A DNA stretch of 64,000 bases from assembly GCA_902492105.1 (NCBI GenBank), contig CABUKD010000002.1:11687-75686 (forward strand). The letters run 5' to 3'. This document shows positions 8,144-16,331 of the stretch, in pieces. The notes under the pieces are model-generated. The model was not told the origin of the DNA. It searched no databases and saw nothing but the letters and a program-made list of their open reading frames with translations. Position 1 is the stretch's first letter. Every line of letters begins with the position of its first letter. Position numbers and translations under genes: made by a program. This DNA comes from an uncultured Clostridium sp. Lineage in GTDB: Bacteria > Bacillota > Clostridia > TANB77 > CAG-508.

Positions 8144-9379
8144 CTAATGATTTCCAAAAATAAAAACTAAATTAATAATATTTATAACAAGCATAATAGC
8201 AATAATAGCTATAATCCATTTATTGCTTTTATTTGTTTTCTTTATTTCATATTCTTTATATAGCAAGTCATATTCACTTTTTAGTTTTAGAAAAGTATCT
8301 TCCAAATTCTGCTCTTTGCGATAATACTTTTCTAAAATCATTCCTTTTGGATCTGTAGTTGCCTCGTAAATCCAATCTCTTTTTGCAAAACTTAGAAATT
8401 CTTCCTTGATATTTTCAAACTTTTTAGATTGTACAAATTCATAATTTAATTTTTTTAAATATAATTTTTGATAAAGGCGATATAAAGCATGATATAATTG
8501 CTCATTCTCATATTGAAATAATAGTTTTGTATAATTATTTACATTATTTTCTGTAGTTAAAAGGACCGTACTATTAGCAGAAAATCCATAATATATATAT
8601 TTTTCTTGGTAGCAATTTTCTTTTTGTGAAATACTATCATTTATTTGTTCTCCTGCTGGCCTAATATAACAATATTTCATAAACTCTTTTTCTAACATGG
8701 TAAGATCTGTATGTTCGTTCCAACTTGCCGCATCTAAACAAGTATAACTATAAGTAAAAAATCGATTTGTATCAATATTCATCTTATTGGCTAAAATGTT
8801 AGGACCTACTATTGCTTTTAAAAACTCCGAAAAATTTTGCATGTTATTTAGTTTATTCGTTTGTATTTTAATCATGTCATATTCTTTAGAATGTCCTGTT
8901 TTAGACTGAATGTCTCTAAATTTATAATTAAAATTTAAAACATCTTCGAAATTAGAATTTGCATTTAAAGCTGTTTTCATTAATAAAAAACAAATTCCTG
9001 TACGAAAACATACAATTTCTACTTTAGTAATGTCAAAAAAGATACCATTTTTTTCTCCTACCTTACCTGGAATATCTTTTTCCAAGGCATAATCAAAAAT
9101 ATTACATGCTTTTTGAGCTAAAAGAGTAGATTTCATTTTTAAATCTAATTTTTCATAGTCTCTAATTGCTTCTTTACTAAGATCTAATGACCAGAATATT
9201 TTTTCTTTTATTTCTGGCAAAAAGTAAGAGTCTATTTCAATATCTTTGTTTCTATCAAACCATTTTAAAGTACACTGTTTTTTTCTTAACAGTTGGTATA
9301 AATAACTTTGATAGTTTTTCTGCTCTATCACAAATGGATAGAGAAAATAAGTATATTGATATTTTGTCTTTAGTTCCAT
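8144..9379 (-). CDS. Unrecognised protein with C-terminal membrane anchor
   Basis: I do not recognise the family. The preferred product has 411 residues. It is a mostly soluble, Tyr- and Lys-rich alpha/beta protein with no signal peptide and a single strong membrane helix at the very C-terminus (WIIAIIAIMLVINIINLVFIF), preceded by a helical charged stretch (EQNLEDTFLKLKSEYDLLYKEYE). This is the layout of a tail-anchored protein facing the cytoplasm; it faintly recalls CorA-type topology but lacks a GMN motif. A frame opens at 9436, but ATG at 9377-9379 (MELKTKYQY) follows GAAGGG at good distance. It lies between the WG-repeat gene (about 90 bases upstream) and acpS. Confidence 0.7.
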   Translation of the reverse strand: MELKTKYQYTYFLYPFVIEQKNYQSYLYQLLRKKQCTLKWFDRNKDIEIDSYFLPEIKEKIFWSLDLSKEAIRDYEKLDLKMKSTLLAQKACNIFDYALEKDIPGKVGEKNGIFFDITKVEIVCFRTGICFLLMKTALNANSNFEDVLNFNYKFRDIQSKTGHSKEYDMIKIQTNKLNNMQNFSEFLKAIVGPNILANKMNIDTNRFFTYSYTCLDAASWNEHTDLTMLEKEFMKYCYIRPAGEQINDSISQKENCYQEKYIYYGFSANSTVLLTTENNVNNYTKLLFQYENEQLYHALYRLYQKLYLKKLNYEFVQSKKFENIKEEFLSFAKRDWIYEATTDPKGMILEKYYRKEQNLEDTFLKLKSEYDLLYKEYEIKKTNKSNKWIIAIIAIMLVINIINLVFIFGNH

Positions 9380-9467
9380 TGTTTTCCCTTCTTTTTTATG
9401 ATGTTTTTCTCTATTTTGATTGTTTTTAGTGATCATTTAAGCCACGCACACTATATTCTTACTAATT

Positions 9468-10994
9468 TTATTGGTCTGTATAATAATCTAAATTTAAATC
9501 TTCTCCTCTATGCCATTTTCCAATAAATTCAATCATAGAATTATTTACTAATTGGTAAGCAGGTGCAATTACTACTTTTCCTGTAGAATCAATGCATCCC
9601 CACATTCCATTTTGCTTTACACTACTATAACCAAATACATTTTGTTCTGTAGCATCATCATAAATATAATCCACTACTACTATGCCATCTTTATTCACAT
9701 AACCATATTTTCCATCTTTTTTGTCTAAGAAGAGAGTATTACCAGTTAATAATTCCCTATTTGTTTTTTCTTCAAAGCGGAAATTATAGTATTTGTATTC
9801 TCCATCTACTCTAATTTTCATATAGCCACTTTCTGTGTTTATCTCTGATAAAATACCAGATACTTTTACTTGAAAATCATTTCCGATAAAGTCTGTATTA
9901 ATAGCATCTTTTTTACTACCTTCTAAAAATCCTGCGTCTTTCCTATAAATTAAGCTTTCATATTCTGGTTTTAAAACAGTTTCTCCTGCTAAATTCATAA
10001 CGCCATATTTCTTGTCCTTTTTAAAAATGTAGTTATCATTGAAGGTATAACTCATATCTTCATACTTTAATCCAATTCTAGTTTCTCCCTCCAAAGTCAT
10101 TACTCCACATTTTTTATCTTTTTGAACAATAACATTGTTTCCATTAATAGAAAGTACTTTGTCGAATTTATCTTTTAAATATACATTGCCTTCAGTGTCC
10201 ACAATTTGCCATTTACCATCTTCTTTTACCACATATTTGCCATCACCATAAAGTTGCTTAATATCTTGGTATTGTGGTTTTATTGCAATTGTTTTGTCAT
10301 AATTAATAACTCCGGCTTTGTCTTTTGAATCTACTACAATGTATCCATTTTCGTTTTTATCAGAAATAGGTTTAATAGATTTATAATTAGTTTCTGCTAT
10401 AAAAGCTCCAATATTATCTACTAATCCATATAGGTCTCCTTTTTTCGTTAAAATACTATTTTGTACGCCCTTCAAAGTTTCAATTTTGTCATATTCACAT
10501 GGTAGAAGTTCTTTTCCATTAAAGTCCACTAAGCCATATTTTCCTTCTTTAGAAACTACTAATACATCATCTTCATACCATAAATTGTTACTTTCATCAT
10601 AATTTTCTAAAGCTTGTATGGTGTCATAACCTGTAATAATTTCTTCTGCTTTTTTATTAATTACTCTTGTTTTGTAAGTTCCATCCGCATAGTTTACGTC
10701 ATAAGTGCACAAAAATACGTCTTTACTGTGGTCTGGAATAATAATAGTTTCCTCATAAGTTGGGTCTATAACAGTTTCTCCTTTGGAATTAATAACTCCC
10801 CATTTGCCTCCTGTATATACTGCATAGTAGCTATTGGCAACGGTTCTTTCTTGTACTTTTCCTCCACCTTGTGCAAGTTTGGTAATTCCTATTACTACCA
10901 TAATAATAACTGCAAGAGCAATAATCACTGCAATTACTTTTTTAACATTTAGCTTTGGTGTTCCGCCTTCGTATCTACGACCTTTATTTGCCAT
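9468..10994 (-). CDS. Membrane-anchored WG-repeat protein
   Basis: A 508-residue protein with a short basic N-terminus, one membrane segment (about residues 17-38) and then a chain of WG/KWG repeats over the rest. Clear examples are KWGVINSKGETVIDP, KYGLVDFNGKELLP, KAGVINYDKTIAIKP, KYGVMNLAGETVLKP, KYGYVNKDGIVVVDY and MWGCIDSTGKVVIAP. The repeat forms beta-sheet propeller-like or solenoid surfaces; the function is generally unknown. It is probably exported and anchored by its N-terminus. A TTG at 11009 could extend it, but the ATG at 10994 sits seven bases after GGAGGT. It lies downstream of the prepilin-like pair, after a terminator. Confidence 0.85.
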   Translation of the reverse strand: MANKGRRYEGGTPKLNVKKVIAVIIALAVIIMVVIGITKLAQGGGKVQERTVANSYYAVYTGGKWGVINSKGETVIDPTYEETIIIPDHSKDVFLCTYDVNYADGTYKTRVINKKAEEIITGYDTIQALENYDESNNLWYEDDVLVVSKEGKYGLVDFNGKELLPCEYDKIETLKGVQNSILTKKGDLYGLVDNIGAFIAETNYKSIKPISDKNENGYIVVDSKDKAGVINYDKTIAIKPQYQDIKQLYGDGKYVVKEDGKWQIVDTEGNVYLKDKFDKVLSINGNNVIVQKDKKCGVMTLEGETRIGLKYEDMSYTFNDNYIFKKDKKYGVMNLAGETVLKPEYESLIYRKDAGFLEGSKKDAINTDFIGNDFQVKVSGILSEINTESGYMKIRVDGEYKYYNFRFEEKTNRELLTGNTLFLDKKDGKYGYVNKDGIVVVDYIYDDATEQNVFGYSSVKQNGMWGCIDSTGKVVIAPAYQLVNNSMIEFIGKWHRGEDLNLDYYTDQ

Positions 10995-11031
10995 ATGTTT
11001 TACCTCCAATTGGTATCTATAAAATTTACTT

Positions 11032-11079
11032 TATTATATAAATAAATATAGTATAGCCTATTTTATAGCTATACTATAT
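11032..11079 (-). terminator. Terminator after the first prepilin-like gene
   Basis: Stem ATATAGTATAGC/GCTATACTATAT (11046-11057 and 11068-11079), followed on the minus strand by TTTATTTATATAAT. The trailing TATAAT could also be part of a promoter for the WG-repeat gene, but no clear -35 is seen. Confidence 0.6.
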
Positions 11080-11133
11080 CATATTTGTGTACATAATTAC
11101 AAGGTATTTAATTAAGTTTTATGAGATTTTGTA

Positions 11134-13299
11134 CTAGGTACCTAATGTGTATGGATCATCTGATGTTCCACTTCCCCCTGTTACTTTGATTCCAGTTTTT
11201 AGTGTAAATATTGGACGAATGCCATAAGTAGCACTAATTGAACTAATACCACCTGCTTTCACAGTGCACAAGTCGCTAGCATTGCTTATACTGCCACTAC
11301 CGCTTGCATATATTATACCAAAATAGCAACCATATGAGCTTGCATCTATAGTACGCGATGCTACCCAGTAAGTATCACCTATACCATATATTCCTAGTGC
11401 TCTCATTTGATTCCAATCTATTTGATGTTTATTATCTGCATTTTTAAACTTTCCGTTATAATTTTTCATAAAACTTTCACTACTTGTAAACATTCCGGCT
11501 CCATCATAATTTGGATCATTTGGAACACTTCCTACACTTCTTACCTTATCTGCATAAGTTGTATTTATATATTTAGTTCCTGCATTATTTAGTATCGTTA
11601 TTGCATTATTATATGAATTCATTGCTGTATTAAAATCACTACTTCCTAAAGTTACATCTCCTAACGTTTCCATTGTAATTATTTGTATTCCATAACTTGA
11701 ATAATTTGCATTTTCTGGTCCATATAATACTACACATTTTATTGTTTGACCTGTTCCATCCTCATAATATACATATTTTCCTTCCTTTAATACTTCATTT
11801 ATACTTGGAAGCGCAGGATTTACTGTTACACTACATGTTGCTTGCATGTTGCTTCCGTCATTTGCTTTTACTGTTATTGTTGTTGTTCCTTCTGTTTTGG
11901 CTGTTACTAAGCCTGTATTACTTACTGTTGCAATATTATTATTGTTACTACTCCAAGTTACTGATTTATTATTTGCATTATTTGGTGTTATTGTTACGCT
12001 TAATTGTTTTGTTTGTCCTTCTTCTAATATCACACTAGTTGGACTTACTGTTATTCCTGTTACTAATTGTGTTACGCTTATTCCTTGTGATATGCTTTCT
12101 ATTTTATTTCCTGCTTTGTCTACTGTTAATACATGTAAATAGTAAGTTCCTGGCGTACTTGCATTTAATGTAATTGGCTGATCATTGCTAAATGCATTGG
12201 TATAACTACTTTCTTCTGTTCCTATTGGATTTTGGTTCATGTTATATATCCATTTACATTTTGTAAGTTCTACTCCACTTTCATTATCTGTATGAGTTAC
12301 TGTAGCTGTTATACTTCCTGTTGTTGTAACACTTGTTCCACTTAATTCTATTTTTGCTTGTTGCGGTTTTTGGTTATCTAAAATATTTATACTTGTATAC
12401 TCTGTTATATTTGTTCCATCACTTAATACCGCATATACCACATCTCCATATTTCAAGCCTGTTATTCCCTGTGTATCATCATAAGGAAGGTATGTTCCCT
12501 CTATATTATTTATTTGATATAAAATATTTACATTTTGCACTTGTGTTTCTAAATGGATAGTTGCTGTTCTATTATTCCATTGTGTTTCTCCTTTTTGAGT
12601 AATAATTCCTTTTAATTCTCCTATTAGCACTTCTGTTACTTTTTCTGTTGTTCCATTTTCGTTGGTTGCTTCCACTTTTATTTCATATGTTGTTTTATCT
12701 GTTAGTCCTGTTATACTTACTGTTAAGTCTGTTGTGTCTCCTTTTACTAGTTGATAGTTTTCGCTTGGTTCATCTTTTTGTTTATAATAATAGCTTAATG
12801 TCCCTCCATTTAATCTACTTACACTTACTTGTAATTCTACGCTATTTGTTGTTTGGCTTATTACTGTTATTTCTTTAATATATGGTAATAAATTATCTTC
12901 TTTTCCTATGTAGTCTACCTCTACATCATCATATTCATTGATATGAATGTGAAATTTATATCCTTCTGGTACAGTAATGATATAATTTCCATTATCATCC
13001 ATTTTTTCTACATCTTTATCTTTGTTTTCTATAATTCCTGCATTTTGCATATCTTGCCATAGATCATCTACTGTTACTGTATCATCTAATTGCCTCTTTA
13101 ATGACCAATTGATTCCTACAATTCCTATTCTATCTTTGTAGCTTGCTATCAGTTGCTCTTCTTTAGATTGTTTTGCTAAGTCTATAATTCCACCATCTCC
13201 AATGGCAGTTTGAATAGTTATTCCTGCTAAAATTAGCAAAATTACAATAGTTACTACTAGTGCAATTAGTGTAATTCCCTTTTCTTGTATTTTTTTCAT
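11134..13299 (-). CDS. Prepilin-like multidomain surface protein 1 (FN3, Big_2)
   Basis: A 721-residue predicted surface protein. The N-terminus has a basic stretch ending in Gly (KKIQEKG), then the hydrophobic helix ITLIALVVTIVILLILAGITI, a prepilin-type signal in which position 5 after the Gly is Ala, not Glu. Next come a helical stalk, a fibronectin-III-like domain (about 140-225), Ig-like segments, a bacterial Ig-like Big_2 domain (about 412-492, VTGITVSPTSVILEEGQ) and a C-terminal DUF6273-like domain. The last ends in GIRPIFTLKTGIKVTGGSG and PYTLG. It is clearly paralogous to the protein at 13746. No pilus assembly gene is in the window. It is transcribed from the leader cassette upstream. 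Confidence 0.85.
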   Translation of the reverse strand: MKKIQEKGITLIALVVTIVILLILAGITIQTAIGDGGIIDLAKQSKEEQLIASYKDRIGIVGINWSLKRQLDDTVTVDDLWQDMQNAGIIENKDKDVEKMDDNGNYIITVPEGYKFHIHINEYDDVEVDYIGKEDNLLPYIKEITVISQTTNSVELQVSVSRLNGGTLSYYYKQKDEPSENYQLVKGDTTDLTVSITGLTDKTTYEIKVEATNENGTTEKVTEVLIGELKGIITQKGETQWNNRTATIHLETQVQNVNILYQINNIEGTYLPYDDTQGITGLKYGDVVYAVLSDGTNITEYTSINILDNQKPQQAKIELSGTSVTTTGSITATVTHTDNESGVELTKCKWIYNMNQNPIGTEESSYTNAFSNDQPITLNASTPGTYYLHVLTVDKAGNKIESISQGISVTQLVTGITVSPTSVILEEGQTKQLSVTITPNNANNKSVTWSSNNNNIATVSNTGLVTAKTEGTTTITVKANDGSNMQATCSVTVNPALPSINEVLKEGKYVYYEDGTGQTIKCVVLYGPENANYSSYGIQIITMETLGDVTLGSSDFNTAMNSYNNAITILNNAGTKYINTTYADKVRSVGSVPNDPNYDGAGMFTSSESFMKNYNGKFKNADNKHQIDWNQMRALGIYGIGDTYWVASRTIDASSYGCYFGIIYASGSGSISNASDLCTVKAGGISSISATYGIRPIFTLKTGIKVTGGSGTSDDPYTLGT

Positions 13300-13397
13300 T
13301 TCTTGTTCCCCCTAAGCTTTAGTTATTTTTAGCATTTTTCTATTTTTTATTCTTTTGATTAGTTGATTTATAAATTTTCGTTTGTATTTTTTATTTC

Positions 13398-13426
13398 ATT
13401 ATACTATTCTTTTATTTCTATGTAAA
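13398..13426 (-). promoter_or_regulatory. P2 promoter of prepilin-like gene 1
   Basis: TTTACA (13421-13426) and TATAAT (13398-13403), spacing 17, minus strand. The -35 starts in the T-run of the leader terminator. The same element occurs before the other three prepilin-like genes. Confidence 0.8.
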
Positions 13427-13471
13427 GAAAAAAGAAGATGAATTATGTATTTTTCCTACATAACCCATCTT
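13424..13471 (-). terminator. Leader terminator, cassette 1
   Basis: 15-bp stem AAGATGGGTTATGTA/TACATAATTCATCTT (two G.U pairs), then CTTTTTTCTTT on the minus strand. It ends the leader transcript from P1. Confidence 0.85.
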
Positions 13472-13546
13472 TTAAATTCTGATATTTTATATATAATTTT
13501 GGTACAACAAATAAAACTAAATATTCTTCAGTTGTTGGTTTAAAAG

Positions 13547-13594
13547 TTAACTCTCTCTCTCTCTCTCTCTTACTGTTTCAATACCTTCAAGCAT
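13547..13594 (-). CDS. Micro-ORF 1, Arg-Glu repeat leader peptide (15 aa)
   Basis: Reading MLEGIETVRERERES, it starts at ATG 13592-13594, 11 bases after a GCGAAGGAGA ribosome site. The Arg-Glu run is encoded by (AG)10, after which TAA follows at once. Equivalent micro-ORFs with the same start context and the same ET-[VL]-RERERE pattern occur in the three other cassettes, which argues for translation. The peptide is too short to be an enzyme; a leader-peptide role in attenuation of the terminator at 13424-13471 is inferred. No protein evidence is available. Confidence 0.5.
   Translation of the reverse strand: MLEGIETVRERERES
13551..13570. repeat. (CT)10 / (AG)10 microsatellite, cassette 1
   Basis: Ten perfect CT units on the plus strand, read as AG in the leader RNA. 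The three other cassettes have eleven. One unit fewer shifts the micro-ORF frame so that it stops immediately. Confidence 0.95.
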
Positions 13595-13635
13595 TTTTGT
13601 TTTTTCTCCTTCGCTCTTTTCTTTTTTCTACCTCC

Positions 13636-13664
13636 ATTATACCAATATGCATTTTATTTTTCAA
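13636..13664 (-). promoter_or_regulatory. P1 promoter of leader cassette 1
   Basis: TTGAAA (13659-13664) and TATAAT (13636-13641), spacing 17, minus strand. A transcript from here to the terminator would be about 205 nt. Confidence 0.8.
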
Positions 13665-13745
13665 GTAATTTTTTATGTTCCTTATGCTGATTAAAAACCT
13701 ATATTACTTATGAAAATTTAATATATTCTCCCAATATATTGTTAA

Positions 13746-15941
13746 CTATATTCCCAATGTGTATGGATCATCTGATGTTCCACTTCCCCCTGTTACTTTG
13801 ATTCCAGGTTTTAGTGTAAAAACAGGTCTTAGCCCATGAGTAAAGCTATTTGAGCTAAAAGTTCCCGTATCATAGATATAACATAAATTTTCATTTGTTA
13901 AATTACCAGTAGTACCCATATAGTATATATCAAAATAAACATCTTCCTTGTGTGAAGTTACATGACGAGAAGCTAACCAATAATTCTGATCGGAAGCTGC
14001 TATTCCTAATTTTGTCATCTGTTCGCGATCTGTTAAGTAGTTATTATCTCCTTTTAAAAATGAACCACTATATTTTTGTGAAAATGATATATATTGGTAT
14101 TCAGTAGCTTGGGAATTTTTATTATTTGGTACACTTCCGACACTCCTTACATCATTTGCATAAGTTGTATTTAAGTATGTTTCTGCTTTTTTATTTAGTA
14201 TATAAATTATTGCGGTATTATATGAATTCATTGCTGTATTAAAATAAGTTTCATCTTTATATTGATCACTGCCTGTTCCATTTCCCAACTCTACATCTTC
14301 AACTGTATCTTTTGTAATAATTTGCACTCCATAACTTGAATAATTTGAATTTTCTGGTCCATATAATACAATACATTTTCTAGTTACTCCTGTTCCGTCT
14401 ACATATTGCACATAGTTTCCTTCTTTTAAAGTATTTTCTACTAAGAGTGGTTTTTTTATAGTTACTGTACATGTTGCTTGCATGTTGCTTCCATCATTTG
14501 CTTTTACTGTTATTGTTGCTGTTCCTTCTGTTTTGGCCGTTACTAAGCCTGTACTACTTACTGTGGCTATATTTGTATTATTACTACTCCAACTTACTGC
14601 TTTGTTACTTGCATTGTCTGGTGTTATGCTTGCTGTTAATTGCTGTGTTTGTCCTTCTTCTAAAGTTAAACTTGTTGGACTTACTGTTATTCCCGTTACT
14701 AATTGTGTTACTGTTACCCCTTGTGATATACTTTCTAATTTATTTCCTACTTTATCTGCTGTTAATACATGTAAATAATAGGTTCCTACTGTACTTGCAC
14801 TTAATGTTATTTTTTCTCCATCACTACTAAAACTATTTGTATAATTACTTGCTTCTGTTCCTATTGGGTTTGAATTTGTGTTATATTCCCATTTACAATT
14901 TCCAATATCTACTCCAGTTTCATTATCTATATGCGTTACCGTTGCTATGATACTTCCTGTTGTATTCGTAGTATTTCCACTTAATTCTATTTGTGCATTT
15001 TGTGGATTTATTTGGTCTAAAATATCAATACTAGTATATCCACTTTGATTGATTCCATCTGTTATTAGTGCATATACAGTTTGACCATGATTTAGTCCTG
15101 TAATTGGTCCTTTATAATCTAGCCATTGTCCTTCTGTTCCTCCTACTTGATATTGAATAGTTACTCCTGTTTCTGTTGTTTCTAATTCTATTGTTGCTGT
15201 TCCATTACTCCATACTGTTTCTCCTTTTTGGTTAACTGCTCCTGTTAATTCACCTGTTGTTACATTGATTACTTTTTCAGCTGTTCCGTTTTCATCTTCT
15301 ACTACTACTTTTATATTATACACTTTTTGTTGTTCTAAGCCTGTAAAATCTGCTGTTAAGTCTTTTACTCCTTCTTTGGATGCTACATAACTACTATCTG
15401 GTTCTCCATCTTTTTTATAATAATAGCTTAAACTTACTTCTCCTTCTGATCTTGTAATTTCTACTTCTATATGAATACTATTACTTCCACTAGTTGAAGT
15501 AATTTCTCCTATTTTTGGTGGCAAACTATCTCCTTTTACCACATCTCCTATACTAACATTTCCATCTGGACTCACAATAATTTCTACAATATATCCTTCA
15601 TTTGTTGTTAATTCGTATCTATCATTTTCTCCATCTTTTTCTGGTCCTGCTACATCTTCATCTGGATTATCGATTATATCTGCATCTACCATTTTGTCCC
15701 ATAAATCATCTACTGTTACAGTTGGATCTACTGCTCTTCCTATACTCCAATCTGCTATTACATTATTGATTCTATCTTTCAATGCCCCTATTTCATGTTC
15801 TATTTTTGCTTGATTTGCTATGTCAAAAATGCCTCCATTGCTAAATAGTAGATTGATGGTTATTCCTGCTAATATGAGTAATACTACTATAGTTACTACT
15901 AGTGCTATTAAAGTGATACCTTTCTCATTTTTTTCTTTCAT
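13746..15941 (-). CDS. Prepilin-like multidomain surface protein 2 (FN3, Big_2)
   Basis: A 731-residue paralogue of the protein at 11134 with the same order of parts. These are a prepilin-like leader (MKEKNEKG then ITLIALVVTIVVLLILAGITI, again Ala at position 5), a stalk, an FN3-like domain (about 150-235), Ig-like segments, a Big_2 domain (about 420-500, VTGITVSPTSLTLEEGQ) and a DUF6273-like C-terminal domain ending GLRPVFTLKPGIKVTGGSG. Conservation is highest at the two ends and in Big_2; the middle and the loops of the C-terminal domain differ, as expected for surface-exposed variation. Start behind GGGAGG. Its long 5' UTR contains element A copy 3. Confidence 0.85.
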   Translation of the reverse strand: MKEKNEKGITLIALVVTIVVLLILAGITINLLFSNGGIFDIANQAKIEHEIGALKDRINNVIADWSIGRAVDPTVTVDDLWDKMVDADIIDNPDEDVAGPEKDGENDRYELTTNEGYIVEIIVSPDGNVSIGDVVKGDSLPPKIGEITSTSGSNSIHIEVEITRSEGEVSLSYYYKKDGEPDSSYVASKEGVKDLTADFTGLEQQKVYNIKVVVEDENGTAEKVINVTTGELTGAVNQKGETVWSNGTATIELETTETGVTIQYQVGGTEGQWLDYKGPITGLNHGQTVYALITDGINQSGYTSIDILDQINPQNAQIELSGNTTNTTGSIIATVTHIDNETGVDIGNCKWEYNTNSNPIGTEASNYTNSFSSDGEKITLSASTVGTYYLHVLTADKVGNKLESISQGVTVTQLVTGITVSPTSLTLEEGQTQQLTASITPDNASNKAVSWSSNNTNIATVSSTGLVTAKTEGTATITVKANDGSNMQATCTVTIKKPLLVENTLKEGNYVQYVDGTGVTRKCIVLYGPENSNYSSYGVQIITKDTVEDVELGNGTGSDQYKDETYFNTAMNSYNTAIIYILNKKAETYLNTTYANDVRSVGSVPNNKNSQATEYQYISFSQKYSGSFLKGDNNYLTDREQMTKLGIAASDQNYWLASRHVTSHKEDVYFDIYYMGTTGNLTNENLCYIYDTGTFSSNSFTHGLRPVFTLKPGIKVTGGSGTSDDPYTLGI

Positions 15942-16015
15942 CTGTTGTTCCTCCCATAATTTTTTACTTATCTTTTCCTTTTCTGCCTATTTTTATTCTT
16001 GTTTTTTCTATTTCA

Positions 16016-16167
16016 AATTGCTAAGATATATTTTCGCATTTTTCATAATTGAGGACCATTTGTTTAATAGATATTTTGATTTTTGTATTCGTTTTAAAGA
16101 AAGTGTGTTGTTATTCACAAGCCTATGGGACGAGCTTATGAAAAAAAGAAAATATATCTTAGCAATT
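16016..16167 (+). ncRNA. Structured element family A, copy 3 (in the 5' UTR of prepilin-like gene 2)
   Basis: A perfect 20-bp closing stem (16016-16035 with 16148-16167) surrounds a core shared with the copies at 33850 and 45107. The core has TTGAGGACCATTTGTTTA near the left and GTGTG..GTTATTCACAAG then CCTATGGGACGA near the right. An inner stem CATAA/TTATG follows the closing stem. The strand is given for the reading in which the core starts TTGAGGACC; the prepilin-like mRNA carries the opposite strand. The first prepilin-like gene lacks this insert, so it looks like a later insertion. Function unknown; a MITE-like mobile hairpin or a structured RNA are both possible. Confidence 0.7.
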
Positions 16168-16191
16168 AGGTTATTAAAGCATTTTTATTTC

Positions 16192-16220
16192 ATTATACTA
16201 TTCTTTTATTTCTATGTAAA
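16192..16220 (-). promoter_or_regulatory. P2 promoter of prepilin-like gene 2
   Basis: TTTACA (16215-16220) and TATAAT (16192-16197), spacing 17, minus strand, just beyond the leader terminator. Confidence 0.8.
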
Positions 16221-16263
16221 AAAAAAAGAAGATGAATTATGTATTTTTTACATAACTCATCTT
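16218..16263 (-). terminator. Leader terminator, cassette 2
   Basis: 15-bp stem AAGATGAGTTATGTA/TACATAATTCATCTT, then a run of T on the minus strand (16218-16228). Confidence 0.85.
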
Positions 16264-16331
16264 TTATGTTTTTATTCTTAATATATAATTTTGGTACAAC
16301 AAATAAAACTAAAATTTTTTTAGTTGTTGGT

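Noticed and set aside
11697..12878. Long plus-strand Leu-rich frames opposite the prepilin-like genes (also at 14471-14830, 47187-47993, 48854-50038)
   Set aside because: They are antisense shadows of Thr/Asn/Ser-rich codons and have no ribosome sites. No independent coding signal.
11134..15941. A type IV pilus operon
   Set aside because: Prepilin-like leaders are present, but no assembly ATPase, platform protein or prepilin peptidase is in the window.
16016..16167. c-di-GMP, purine or guanidine riboswitch in the family A element
   Set aside because: The conserved bases do not match those riboswitch cores as I know them, the element occurs in both orientations relative to genes, and two of three copies are not in an obvious leader.
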